In this document: in pieces, positions 47,931 through 61,668 of the stretch | Layout of the letters: each line of letters begins with the position of its first letter | Position numbering within the stretch: the stretch's first letter is position 1 | Assembly (NCBI GenBank): GCA_963693365.1 | Contig: CAVNZM010000002.1 | Span: 16,740,001 to 16,804,000, forward strand | DNA length: 64,000 nt | Source of the DNA: Amoebidium appalachense | Taxonomy: Eukaryota > Ichthyosporea | Reading direction: 5' to 3' | Program-made: the position numbers and the translations under genes | The notes under the pieces: generated by a model | Database searches by the model: none | What the model saw: the letters and a program-made list of their open reading frames with translations, nothing else | What the model was told of the DNA's origin: nothing

Positions 47931-48667
47931 TCTCAATTATCTGAAGCTGAAAAACAAAAAATCCCCGTGGTAGAAAAAACAAGAATGACAACTGGCACCA
48001 GGTAGTACGTCCAGCGCTCTATGTTATCTTTTGTCACCTGCGCCCTTCTCTTCGCGATCGTGCCTCGGGTAAGGCTGAGCGCGTGTGCATGCGAAGTGTA
48101 CGTGTTTCCAGAAGTGAAATCCTGCGTCTGTCAGTGCGCGGGTGCAAACGTACGCGTGTGGTTGTGCACCTCAATGTGTGCACGTGTGAGACTGTCTCTT
48201 CCGTCTGCTTTAGGCGTTTCGGGCCGTGCCTGAGTCCACGTCACACTCAAGCTTGAGCTCCTTGCTTGCAACAGTGTTCTTGTTTTTTCGAAGTTTGTTT
48301 TCGATCGACACAGCGCACCAGATGACGACATGATTACGTCACTGTCTCACGCGTTGATTGGATCATGTTTGCCTTTTCTCCCTTTTATGGCTATTCTTGG
48401 TTCGCGCCTCGGGAGTCACCAGGAGGCGAAAGGCCGCCAACTTGCCAACTTCAGCTGGCCGCGTGCGTGTCAACAACAAGCCAGAAACATGCACAAGCAT
48501 TACATAAACTAAAGGTATATATAAGCTAGGAGTCCTTAGCAGGGTAAAACAGCCCTAAAAGATTCAAAGGAAGCCTCGCTGATACACCCTTTTTCTTCTA
48601 CCTCCAACTCCCTCTTCCCGTGGCACCCGCTACCCAGCTCACTGTGTATACTGGGCAACCATCAAAC
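47931..48667. promoter_or_regulatory. Divergent promoter region between VHS-GAT and the four-helix gene
   Basis: The two start codons face away from each other, 737 bp apart. The region is free of long simple repeats. It contains TTACGTCA (CRE/ATF-like) at 48334-48341 and a TATA-like TATATATAAG at 48516-48525, about 145 bp upstream of the plus-strand start. No TATA box is evident for the VHS-GAT side. Confidence 0.6.
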
Positions 48668-49102
48668 ATGCAACTGCAACTGAACACGGCAGTGGCGGCC
48701 GAAGGACTCTTCTGGTTTGCAACAGCGGGGGCTGCCGCTGCTGCGTTGAAGCATCTGTTTACGCCGACGTCAGTTTTCAAGGAGCTCACTCCAGTTGCTC
48801 TGAGGGAGGGAGGTGAAAAAGACAAGCAAGAGGCAAGCCCAGAGGCCTTGTGGTGGGGTGGTTATGCATTCTCAGCCATGAACGTAGGGACAGCCTCTTT
48901 TGCTCTCTTTGGAGCGTACAAGCAGAATCAGGCTATCAAGCAGGCGTATCTTTTTGGCGTCGGGGTGATGTTTGAGTGTTTTGCTCTTGCTTGGTGGACG
49001 AGAGGGAGCATAACGGGAAACAAGAACCACAAAAAGCAGAGTGGAAAGATAGCAGCCTTTGGTGCCTTGTTCTTGTATGGGTGTGCCATTACTCCTGCTT
49101 AG
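48668..49102 (+). CDS. Small four-helix membrane protein, unknown family
   Basis: A single exon of 144 aa, from ATG at 48668 to TAG at 49102. Four hydrophobic segments are visible: about 9-28 (AVAAEGLFWFATAGAAAAAL), 60-84 (ALWWGGYAFSAMNVGTASFALFGA), 92-112 (AYLFGVGVMFECFALAWWTR) and 126-143 (KIAAFGALFLYGCAITPA). A charged loop (EGGEKDKQEASPE) lies between helices 1 and 2. The frame is open upstream to 48620 without an ATG, so 48668 is the natural start. Composition and lack of simple repeats support a real gene. I do not recognise the family, although the size and topology resemble small ER or mitochondrial membrane proteins. Confidence 0.75.
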   Translation: MQLQLNTAVAAEGLFWFATAGAAAAALKHLFTPTSVFKELTPVALREGGEKDKQEASPEALWWGGYAFSAMNVGTASFALFGAYKQNQAIKQAYLFGVGVMFECFALAWWTRGSITGNKNHKKQSGKIAAFGALFLYGCAITPA

Positions 49103-49500
49103 CCCCTGGGTGGGTTGGAGGAATGGATTTGGTAAGAGTTATGTTGGGGACGAAAAGCAGGTGTGTGGCTGGGATGAACAAGTTGTTTATTTATGTGTAT
49201 GTAAAGGTTTAGGGTGGAAATTTCTGCACCTGCGCAGGAGTGGATGTACATAAGCCTGCACCTAGATACTGTACACGAACGTGCAAGGTAGCTGTGTGTG
49301 GATCGAATAACAATTAAAAATTAGGGATGCAGAATCATAAAAGCAATTCGGTCTTTAAAAAGATCCTGGCAATTATGATCACTGAAGGACACCAGCTACT
49401 GGTGTGACGCATAATGTTGACCTTTCACCCCTACTGCCACCCACACCCGCACGTTGCACACTAACAAGGATGTTCCCCGTAGAAGGTGGTAGTGGTGTGT

Positions 49501-49551
<51 letters not shown>

Positions 49552-49960
49552 CGTGCGCGCACGGTGTGTGTTTGTGTTTTTTATCGGAGGCCCCTGGGGA
49601 GAGGGTTGGGGAGGGGGGGGGGGGGGGGGGCTGGAGAATGTGGTACGCGGTCACGGTATGCATAGTACAGTACTGGCAACGAGGGGGTTATCAGAAAGGG
49701 AAAAACGGGCACAAACTAGTTCTTTTACTCGGCTGAGGGGAGGGGGAATTAAGGTTTCGTCCTAAGGTGGAAAGACACGATAATGTTTGCATATTTCCTA
49801 TGTCGTGCACTCTGCAGTCGTGGCTGCACCTTCCGAGTTACTCGGTTTATGTGCTTATGATGTGTGTGTTCTGCTCGCCTCCTCCCTCCAAAAGCCCGAT
49901 TGCTCGGGGGGCAAAGTTGGGAGGTGGGGGGGGGGGGATGGGGACGGGGAGGGGGGAGGG
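49103..49960. other. Intergenic, 3' flank of the four-helix gene
   Basis: Unique sequence to about 49490, then (GT)n at 49497-49548 and poly(G) at 49611-49630. No supported gene. Confidence 0.5.
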
Positions 49961-49964
49961 GAAG

Positions 49965-50262
49965 AAGCATGTTCGAATATTTCACACAAGAAAGGGAAGA
50001 AGGGGGGGGGGGGGGGGGGGAGGGGAAAGAGAAGAAGAAGGATGTTTGCATATGCATTTCACACAGCGGGAGGGGGCGAGGGGGGGGGGGGGGGGGGGGG
50101 AGGGAGAAGAAGGATGTTCGAATGTCTCACACAGCCAGATAGGGGGAGGGGAGGGGGGAGAAAGCAGGATGTTTGAATTCACACAGCGGAGGGAGGAGAA
50201 GGGGGGGAGAGGGGAGGGGAGGGGGGGAGAGGAAGAAGAAGGATGCTTGAAAAGTCACACAG

Positions 50263-50319
<57 letters not shown>

Positions 50320-50460
50320 GGTGAACAAGAAGGAAGTCAGCCTGTGAACATTTCACACGGGGCCCCGGAATGGGTGTGTGTGTGTGTCGGGGGGGGGGGG
50401 GGGGGGGGGGGGGGGGGATGTTTGGACATTTTACGGTGAGTGCTATAAACAAATATGGAA
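49965..50460. repeat. Irregular array of short units separated by poly(G)
   Basis: Seven units resemble GGATGTTTGAATNTTCACACAGCG, each followed by a G-rich run of 10-55 nt. They lie at about 49968, 50040, 50113, 50167, 50241, 50339 and 50418. The unit matches the cap of the dispersed repeat (TTGAATG..TCACACAG). The longest homopolymer in the window, G55, is at 50264-50318. Confidence 0.75.
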
Positions 50461-50597
50461 ATATCATATCGATAGCAATTAAATAGATAGAGCCAAGTCC
50501 GGTGCTTTGAACAGTGATGCACACTAATATTAGCTACCTGGCGCGCAGGGGCGGGTAGAGCAAAGCACTGCCAGGGTTTGGGGAAGTCGCGCGCGCG

Positions 50598-50974
50598 CGC
50601 GTGTGTGCACGTGTGTGTTGTGTGTGTACATCTTCAGTCAGTGTGTGTGTGTGTGCACGTGTGTGTTGTGTGTGTACATCTTCAGTCAGTGTGTGTGTGT
50701 GTGCACGTGTGTGTTGTGTGTGTACATCTTCAGTCAGTGTGTGTGTGTGTGCACGTGTGTGTTGTGTGTGTACATCTTCAGTCAGTGTGTGTGTGTGTGC
50801 ACGTGTGTGTTGTGTGTGTACATCTTCAGTCAGTGTGTGTGTGTGTGCACGTGTGTGTTGTGTGTGTACATCTTCCGTCAGTGTGTGTGTGTGTGCACGT
50901 GTGTGTTGTGTGTGTACATCTTCAGTCAGTGTGTGTGTGTGTGCACGTGTGTGTTGTGTGTGTACATCTTCAGT

Positions 50975-51008
<34 letters not shown>
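50598..51008. repeat. 48-bp minisatellite, 8 units
   Basis: ACATCTTCAGTCA recurs at 50628, 50676, 50724, 50772, 50820, 50868 (one base changed, CCGTCA), 50916 and 50964, exactly 48 bp apart. The rest of each unit is GT-rich. The array opens in a CG/GC run and closes in (GT)n. Being a multiple of 3, it keeps several frames open, giving spurious repeat proteins on both strands. Confidence 0.93.
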
Positions 51009-51018
<10 letters not shown>

Positions 51019-51039
51019 ACACACAAGTGGAGGGGCTGG

Positions 51040-51316
51040 GTGTGTGTGGGAGGGGTGGAGCACGTATTGGGGTTGGGGAGGGTTGGGGGGAGGGGGGGGG
51101 GGGGGGGGGGAGGGAGAGGGTATATATTAGAGAGTGCACGGTACTGGCCGGGTATCATAAGATCTACGTAGCCATTACAAAATCATGCATGCAAGAAAAC
51201 TACATTTGTAAAGGAATGCTGTAACGACGATCATCGTAGCCAAATGCATCAACTTCACTCACACACTTTGATAACATGAAGCAATGAATGTTGAGGGCAT
51301 CTTCACCGAAGAGGAA

Positions 51317-51349
<33 letters not shown>

Positions 51350-51878
51350 GATCTCTTAGAGAGTAATATTTATCCCCGCAGCCAGAAGGTTGGAGGATGG
51401 GGAGGAGGAAGGGGGGGGGGGACGGGGCGCACAGCTCAGCATTATTAATGGACATGTTACCACAAATGTTCTGTAGTGGCTAGCTACTATTTATAAAAAT
51501 CTCACCTTTATTATGCTCAATTCGTCACCTTAAAAATATTTCTGCCACACTGAGTCCCTGATATTTAACTATATAAAATGCGCATTAGATCTGGCAGTCT
51601 CTGCCACGCACAGAAAATTCAAGCTGCTATATATCTGTTATTAATGATGGCCGACATTGCCATCATCCCACATATCTTCATATCATTACCAAAGTAACCT
51701 GCCCTATGTATTCATGTTTGCTGCATACAACTGCATTATGTACACAAACACACCGTTAATTCTCACATAACCTTCGGAGTAAACAATAGTTGCCATAGTT
51801 GCCTTTAAAAGAGAAACACCATAGGGTTAAAAACAAACAGTCACAGTGTGTATGTGTGTTTTAACTCTACCATCCGTT
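51040..51878. other. Intergenic, 3' flank of the SPFH gene
   Basis: Poly(G) at 51095-51110 and 51318-51348. Repeat-free AT-rich sequence lies at 51430-51878. No supported ORF. Confidence 0.5.
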
Positions 51879-55836
<3,958 letters not shown>

Positions 55837-56680
55837 GTTTGCTGTCTTCACAACGCGTGGCCTCCTTGTACTGCTGCCTTCTTATTAGGTGTTACCTGAC
55901 CTAGTTTTAGTCGTGCACACCTACACAGATAACAGAAACTCGTCTCAGCTGACAGGAGGTTTTTGTTTTATGGGCCAACTGCGGGAGTGCGCAGAACTAA
56001 ATCTATGGTTCACAAGTCTACAGCGGAACACCCTGTACTGAATATTTGAGAAGAGATCTTTACATTGTTTTATATACTCGACGAGAAGCATGACGTCATT
56101 GTCAATGAAAGACTAGCTATCGCCTTCTTATCAGTAAGCGAAGTAAGCTTGCACAGTACAGGGTCTGAATTTACCGCCAGTAGTCGCACTGAACGGTATC
56201 GGTGAACAACATGTGCGGACCTGTTCACCATCATGTTGCTTGGAGAGTCTCTCTCTTCAAATTACAATGCTAAAAATATGATCATTTATTTTAGACCGTA
56301 TGATCTTGATGGTTAGCTAGCACCGAGTTGCGACTTCTGCCCACCGCATACGGTGTGACTAATAATTGTAATACTGTTTGAATTCATGATCATAGCGCTA
56401 GCATGATATGTACACGTGCACGTGGGCATGTGTTTGTGTACATACATTTCCACTATTGTTCGAGGTTTTAACGCAAAAGCAGCAGAAATGGCGCAGGCCA
56501 TAGCTGCAGGCCACAGGGAGAAGAAGACTATCTATCTACATCCAGTTTTTTATTGTTGAGCACCGCATGCCAACTCTGCCAGAAGGCTTTCCTAGGCAAA
56601 GAGCCCCGTTGGCATGACGTCAGCATTACTCATCATAATGATGAATCCCCAAAGACTCATCTGTCTGGGCGAATCCGGTA
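55837..56680. other. Intergenic upstream of the SPFH gene
   Basis: Repeat-free AT-rich sequence that presumably holds the SPFH promoter. A 10-bp inverted pair (CCCTGTACTG at about 56030 and CAGTACAGGG at about 56155) is present. No supported gene. Confidence 0.45.
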
Positions 56681-56684
56681 TGTG

Positions 56685-58018
56685 TGAAACACTTTTTTTC
56701 TTCTGACTGGATTTATTCGACGGAAAGATATGCAAGTATGCACGGCATATACTGAGAAGACAATAAAAACTTCACGAGTTATCCGGTAACAAGTGCATAC
56801 TGAGATACCTGAACGCTGTGTGGAAATCATATAAATACTCTTTGTGACGACCAACAGAATTCAACAAAAAGTCTAAAGTGTTCACATTGCCAGCTAGTGT
56901 AGCAGACACCCGTAGGGAAAGAGGTAAAACGCAAGAATTTTTTTCTTTTCTTTTGACTGGATTTATACGACGGAAAGATATGGCAAGTATGCACGGCATA
57001 CTGAGAAGACAATAAAAAAAACTTCACGAGTTATCCAGTAACAAGTGTATACTGAGATACCTGAACACTGTGTGAAAATCATATAAATACTCAATGTGAC
57101 GACCAACAGAATTCAACAAAAAGTCTAAAGTGGTCACATTGCCAGCCAGTGCACAGTAACTCAGACACCCGTAGGGAAAGAGGTAAAACGCGACATAAAA
57201 ACTCACAGTCACCTATCAACATGCTTGCGATTAAAAGGTTCAGCACAAAAGTGGCACCAGCGGCGATGAAAACAAAAATTACAACGCCACTGCACAACTT
57301 CCCAGGCAATATCAACATCAGAGCACCATACAGACTTATCTACTAGGGTGGTATCCATACGTACAGCAGGAGAAATATATCCTGCCAAAGCCCCCCAAAA
57401 GCGATAATGATCAGTACGGTGTTGCTTAGTAAGGAACATAACACATGCCGACTGAGTTTTACCTTTGATTTCGCTATCAGAACGAGAAAGAAACTTATAC
57501 TGCGTATGGTAATAACGCGAAAAGGCAGAAAAAACAGGAAGAGAAAAGAAAGAGGGAGTGAGATAGCGAGAGGAAGAATCAGGTTGAAAGAGGGTAGGCT
57601 GAGGACATTCAGAAGTAGCGTTGGTGAAATGGGGGGGAAGAGGGATGGAGGGAGGGGGGGGGGAAAGAAAGCATAACGAGGGTGACCAACAGGTATCCTT
57701 ATTATAACTAGATGAAAGCAAAAACGAAGAGACAATTCCTCCATACGACAAACAGCAGGCGACAATCCAAACATACTGATTGAGGGAGGTACAAACCGAG
57801 TACGAAACAAAGTGCGCAGCGCTATACCCTGAAAATCGTCGAACTCTTTCAGCGCCACGGCCGCCTCGCGAGGTGAGGCGCAGGCCAATAGCGGAAGTCC
57901 ATATTCGATAGTCGGCCGTAAAAAAGTTTTATAGTAGAGAAGAAGGTTCGCAAGAATTTCATTTGGCGGCTCCTTTGCTGAGTGTCTTTGGTCTTCGGCC
58001 GGCAAGTCAACGTATGAA
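56685..58018 (-). mobile_element. Non-LTR retrotransposon, 5'-truncated, with duplicated 3' end
   Basis: Minus-strand sequence encodes the post-RT part of the same family as 61.5-64 kb: IEYGLPLLAC, REAAVALKEFDDFQG, LRTLFRTRFVPP, SRSDSEIKGKTQSACVMF, and a Cys/His cluster CNFCFHRRWCHFC. After the coding part a segment of about 250 bp, ending in AATAAATCCAGTCA and an A-rich tail, is present twice in tandem (about 57190-56940 and 56935-56690). Frame shifts show it is dead. Confidence 0.82.
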
Positions 58019-58019
58019 T

Positions 58020-58735
58020 GAATTAGGCCTTCGATTTTGTTTTCATTTGGCTAGACTCCCTTCTTATCATCCTTTGGTGCAATTCTTTCCTCCTTTAGTA
58101 CCTGTTCCCATTTCTTGAATGTCTGTGCGAAATGTCCTATGCCCAATCTATCTCCCATTCAGAGATATCCTTTTAGATATTTATCTCCTTTATTCTTCTC
58201 TTCCACTGTCTATCAGCAGTATGTTACTTGTTTCATACTCAATATCCTTTGCTTCACCATGTTGATAAAGAGTATCATGGTAGGACTCTTGAGCCCGTGC
58301 TTCTTTTATATTAGAGACTCACCTATTTTCTTTACAATCGTTGTGTAAATTAGCTACTTATATTCATCCTTCCTCTCGTAAACCTACCACTCTTACTGAT
58401 TTTGCCATTCTAACCCCTTTAATCTTGTGATATTGCTTGGAAATGTTTATTTTGGCGTTGTAATCTTTGTTTCCATAAATGTTTGTGCCACTTTTGTGCA
58501 GAACCCTTTTCTCGTAACCATTAAATTAGATATATGTTATTATTTATCTCAGATTGTTCCGTTGGAAGTTAGAAGACTGGCTTATTTAGATAACCCTAAT
58601 TAAAAAAAATAAAAAATAGTACGTCTATTGACTATCTGTTAGATCACCGAATGTATAATGAGTTTTCTAGGGTGTATGATTATCTAAGTCGTTAATATCT
58701 TATCCGTATCCGAGATTTAATAAGGTTTTCTTGTA
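58020..58735 (+). mobile_element. Older related LINE remnant (tentative)
   Basis: The start (LRFCFHLARLP-like reading after 'ttcgattttgttttcattt') resembles the equivalent part of the family at 63350. The rest is AT-rich and full of stops. It sits between two minus-oriented pieces. Assignment rests on a short match only. Confidence 0.35.
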
Positions 58736-60212
58736 TTTTTTTTCCCCTCTTGACTGGGATTTATTGATCAGTGGTCCAGTGGATATGAAGTCAAGGTGCA
58801 GCCACAGGCTACATGACCACCAAAATAACCGACTTCGAAAGAGCCACAGCGATGAAATAAAGAATAAAACAACAAGTGACCAAAGGACACCAGCGGGCAA
58901 AGGTACTAGTACAAGTGCACGTGTATGCGTGAAACTAGTTTGCTCAAACTAGTCGTATGCAGCGATGATGACCAGGCCACACTCCGAAAGAAGACATCAT
59001 TACTGAATGCAGACCAATCCGAGCGAGAAAACAATCCCAACGGGCCCGTCCCCTAGAAAACCCGCAGAAGCTGTCTCTCCAACTCTTTGATAAGGCAGTG
59101 GTTTAGTTGTGGCAGGACACACAGGAAACACAACTACAGAATCAGGCATGCAAGCAAACCCAGTCATTGCCATACTGCTGAAGGCTGAAAACTTTGAACA
59201 CGGCAGCCACAAGGAAAGCTCCTCGATGACCCAGTAGCTACCCCTCCACTCACGCAGCGCAGAAGCAGTTGAAGAAGTTGCAGCAGCCCACCGCTGTCAT
59301 GTGCTGAGCTGATTCGTATTAGTTTGCTTCTATAATTCGTGTTTTGGTGAGTGAATTTCGGGGGTTTTCTTGCATAGTGATGCCGGGGTCTAAGTGGGGT
59401 ATGAGGAGATTAATCAGTGGTATGGGGAGAACCTGATGCGGCGGCGGCTGATTGTTAAAGGTGCGCGCGTGCATGCACCATGCCTCTGCGTACTCTCCAT
59501 GTTAAATGTTGTATTGCTTCTTGCTGTGTGCTTGGCGAGACCCATGTTGCCTGCTCGCGTGTGTGTATGCTTATATGTATTGTGAGTAAACGTGTGTACG
59601 TGTTGTAGTGCTGTAGGGGTGTCTGAGGTCGCGGTAGCCAATGGTGTGGAGTGCGTGTAGTCTGTGGGGGGAGGGAGTGTTGTGATTGGCTGAATGTCAC
59701 TGTGGTATTTGTCTGGCCAGTGGGCCGCGTGTCTGTGAAGTGTCTCGCGGGGTCGCGGGCTTTTGGAAGTTCTTCTCAGAACACAAAAAACTCGCTTCCC
59801 ACCCAACTCAAAAAAAAAGTTTATACGTATACACAGTTTCGAGCCCCTTTAAGCGTGCAGATAGTTAGAGTAGTTTGTATACACTCTGTTTGTTGCCACG
59901 ACAACCGCCTTGGCAATAGCTCGCGTAGAAGCGTAGATAGCGTGTAGAAGTCACCGGAAGTTGCAGTGGGCCACCAGATGTCGAAGAAACCACTCCTCAA
60001 GCGAGAAACTCCGCAGAAGGGAGATGTCCCCACACTCTTACAGCAGTAGGAATAGACAAGGCCGCACTACACACACACAGTGTCACGTTCCCCTGAGTGG
60101 GACCCCTTTCCACCACAAAAAGAAAAAACGAAAGCCTTTATATACCTGCCATGGTGAAGAATCGGGAAAAAAAGTTGACGTGACAGCTAAGAGATCAAAG
60201 TAAAAGTGAAGC
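58736..60212 (-). mobile_element. Non-autonomous retroposon, left copy of a head-to-head pair
   Basis: It is the reverse complement of 60475-61410 over most of its length: 60212-59890 matches 60480-60780, and 59290-58770 matches 60795-61360. A unique stretch of about 590 bp (about 59300-59885) is present only in this copy. In its own sense it starts near a TATA-like TATATAAAGGC and ends in AATAAATCCCAGTCAA plus an A-rich tail. That tail resembles the 3' end of the LINE at 56.7 kb. No significant ORF. Confidence 0.65.
59300..59885. other. Unique insert in the left arm
   Basis: Sequence without a counterpart in the right copy and without simple repeats. No supported gene; small open frames on both strands look accidental. 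It may be an insertion in the left copy or a deletion in the right one. Confidence 0.4.
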
Positions 60213-60474
60213 TGTATTTCTTCGCTGAGATATCTGCGATATCTCGATTATCTCTATATTGACGAGAATATCAATAAAGTCATTATAAAAAATAAAAAAA
60301 TTCATTCATTTCGAATTTCTTTCCAGCAGCGGGATTTAAGCCAAGTGAAATTCCGTCACATCAATAGTGTGCTGCATGCAGACTGCACGCTTTCCTGCAT
60401 ATAAAAAAATGAATAAATTTATACTATTGGGGGACTCCGAGGTTCTGATATCATAGCGGGGCTATATTTTTCAT

Positions 60475-61410
60475 TTCACTTTCACTTCGATCTCTTAGCT
60501 GTCACGTCAACTTTTAAAGTTTCCCGATTCTTCATCATGGCAGGTATATAAAGGCTTTCGTTACTTCTTTCAAAGTTTTGTGGTGGGAGGGAGTCCCACT
60601 CAGGGGAACGTGACTGCAGCGTGTGTGTGGTGTGGCCTGGTGTATTCCTACTGCTGTGAGATCGGAGTGTGGGGGCATCTCCCTTTCGCGGAGTTTCTCG
60701 CTTGAGAAGTGGTTTCTTCAACGCCTGGTGGTCCACTGCAACCTATGGTAACTTATATACGCTGTCTACGCTTCTACGCAACCTATTGGCGGTGGGCTGC
60801 TGCAACTTCTTCAGCTACTTCTGCGCTGCGTGAGTGGAGGGGCGGCTACTTGGTCGTCGGGGAGCTTTCCAAGTGACTGCCAGTCCTTAGCCTCCAGTCA
60901 TACTATTATGGCAATGACCGGGTTTGCTTCAGTGCATGCATTCTGTAATTGTGTTTTTCTGTGTGTCCTGCCACAACTAGGCCACCTTATCAGAGAACTA
61001 GATACAGTTTCTCCAGGTTATCTAGGGGCGGGCCCGTTGGTGTTTTTTAGCTTAGATTTGGTCTGCATTACTCTTTTAGAGGCTGACTTCAAGTTGCTTG
61101 CTGTGCCTCCGTAGGTTTTGAGGGGGCCTGTTGGGAAGGAGCAGTATTGATGTCCTCTTGCGCAGTGTGGTCTGGTCAACATCGATGCGTATGACTAGTT
61201 GGAGCAAACTAGTTTTACGCATACACGTACACTTAAGGTTTTGCCCGCTGGTGTCCTTTGTCACTGTCTTGTCGCTTTGTTTAAATATATTTCGTAGCTT
61301 TGGCTTTTTCAGTTCTATTGGTGGTTATGTAGCCTGTGGCTGCACATTGCCTTCATCAACGGATCAATCATCAAACCCGAGTCAAAAGAAATTTTTTTCA
61401 TTGTTACTGG
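60475..61410 (+). mobile_element. Non-autonomous retroposon, right copy of a head-to-head pair
   Basis: Inverted partner of 58736-60212. It carries TATATAAAGGC at about 60545 and ends GAGTCAAAAGAAATTTTTTTC at about 61395. It lies directly upstream of an RT-bearing element in the same orientation, so it could alternatively be that element's 5' region. Confidence 0.62.
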
Positions 61411-61468
61411 TAAGTTAGGTAAATGTTGCACACATGTGAAAAACTAGACTAACCGCCGCCTCTTATCT

Positions 61469-61668
61469 CGCGGTTTCAAGCACAAGTTAAAACAGTTACT
61501 CGCCGTCAAGGAGTATGCGTCGGTTCATGGCTTCTTTCTTGTCGCAGTGCGCGACGCCCGTGCGCAGCGCGGTTTCAAGTACAAGTTAAAACAGTTACTC
61601 GCCGTCAAGGAGTATGCGTCGGTGTTCATGGCTTCTTTCTTGCCGCAGTGCGCGACGCCCGTGCGCAG
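61469..61668. repeat. Tandem duplication of about 100 bp
   Basis: CGCGGTTTCAAG at 61469 and again at 61568. The two copies differ by a few bases, including a 2-bp indel. It lies at the 5' edge of the RT-bearing element and shifts its frame. Confidence 0.85.

Noticed and set aside
50534-51224. Repeat proteins of about 200 residues on both strands
   Set aside because: Frames created by the 48-bp minisatellite. No independent evidence of coding.
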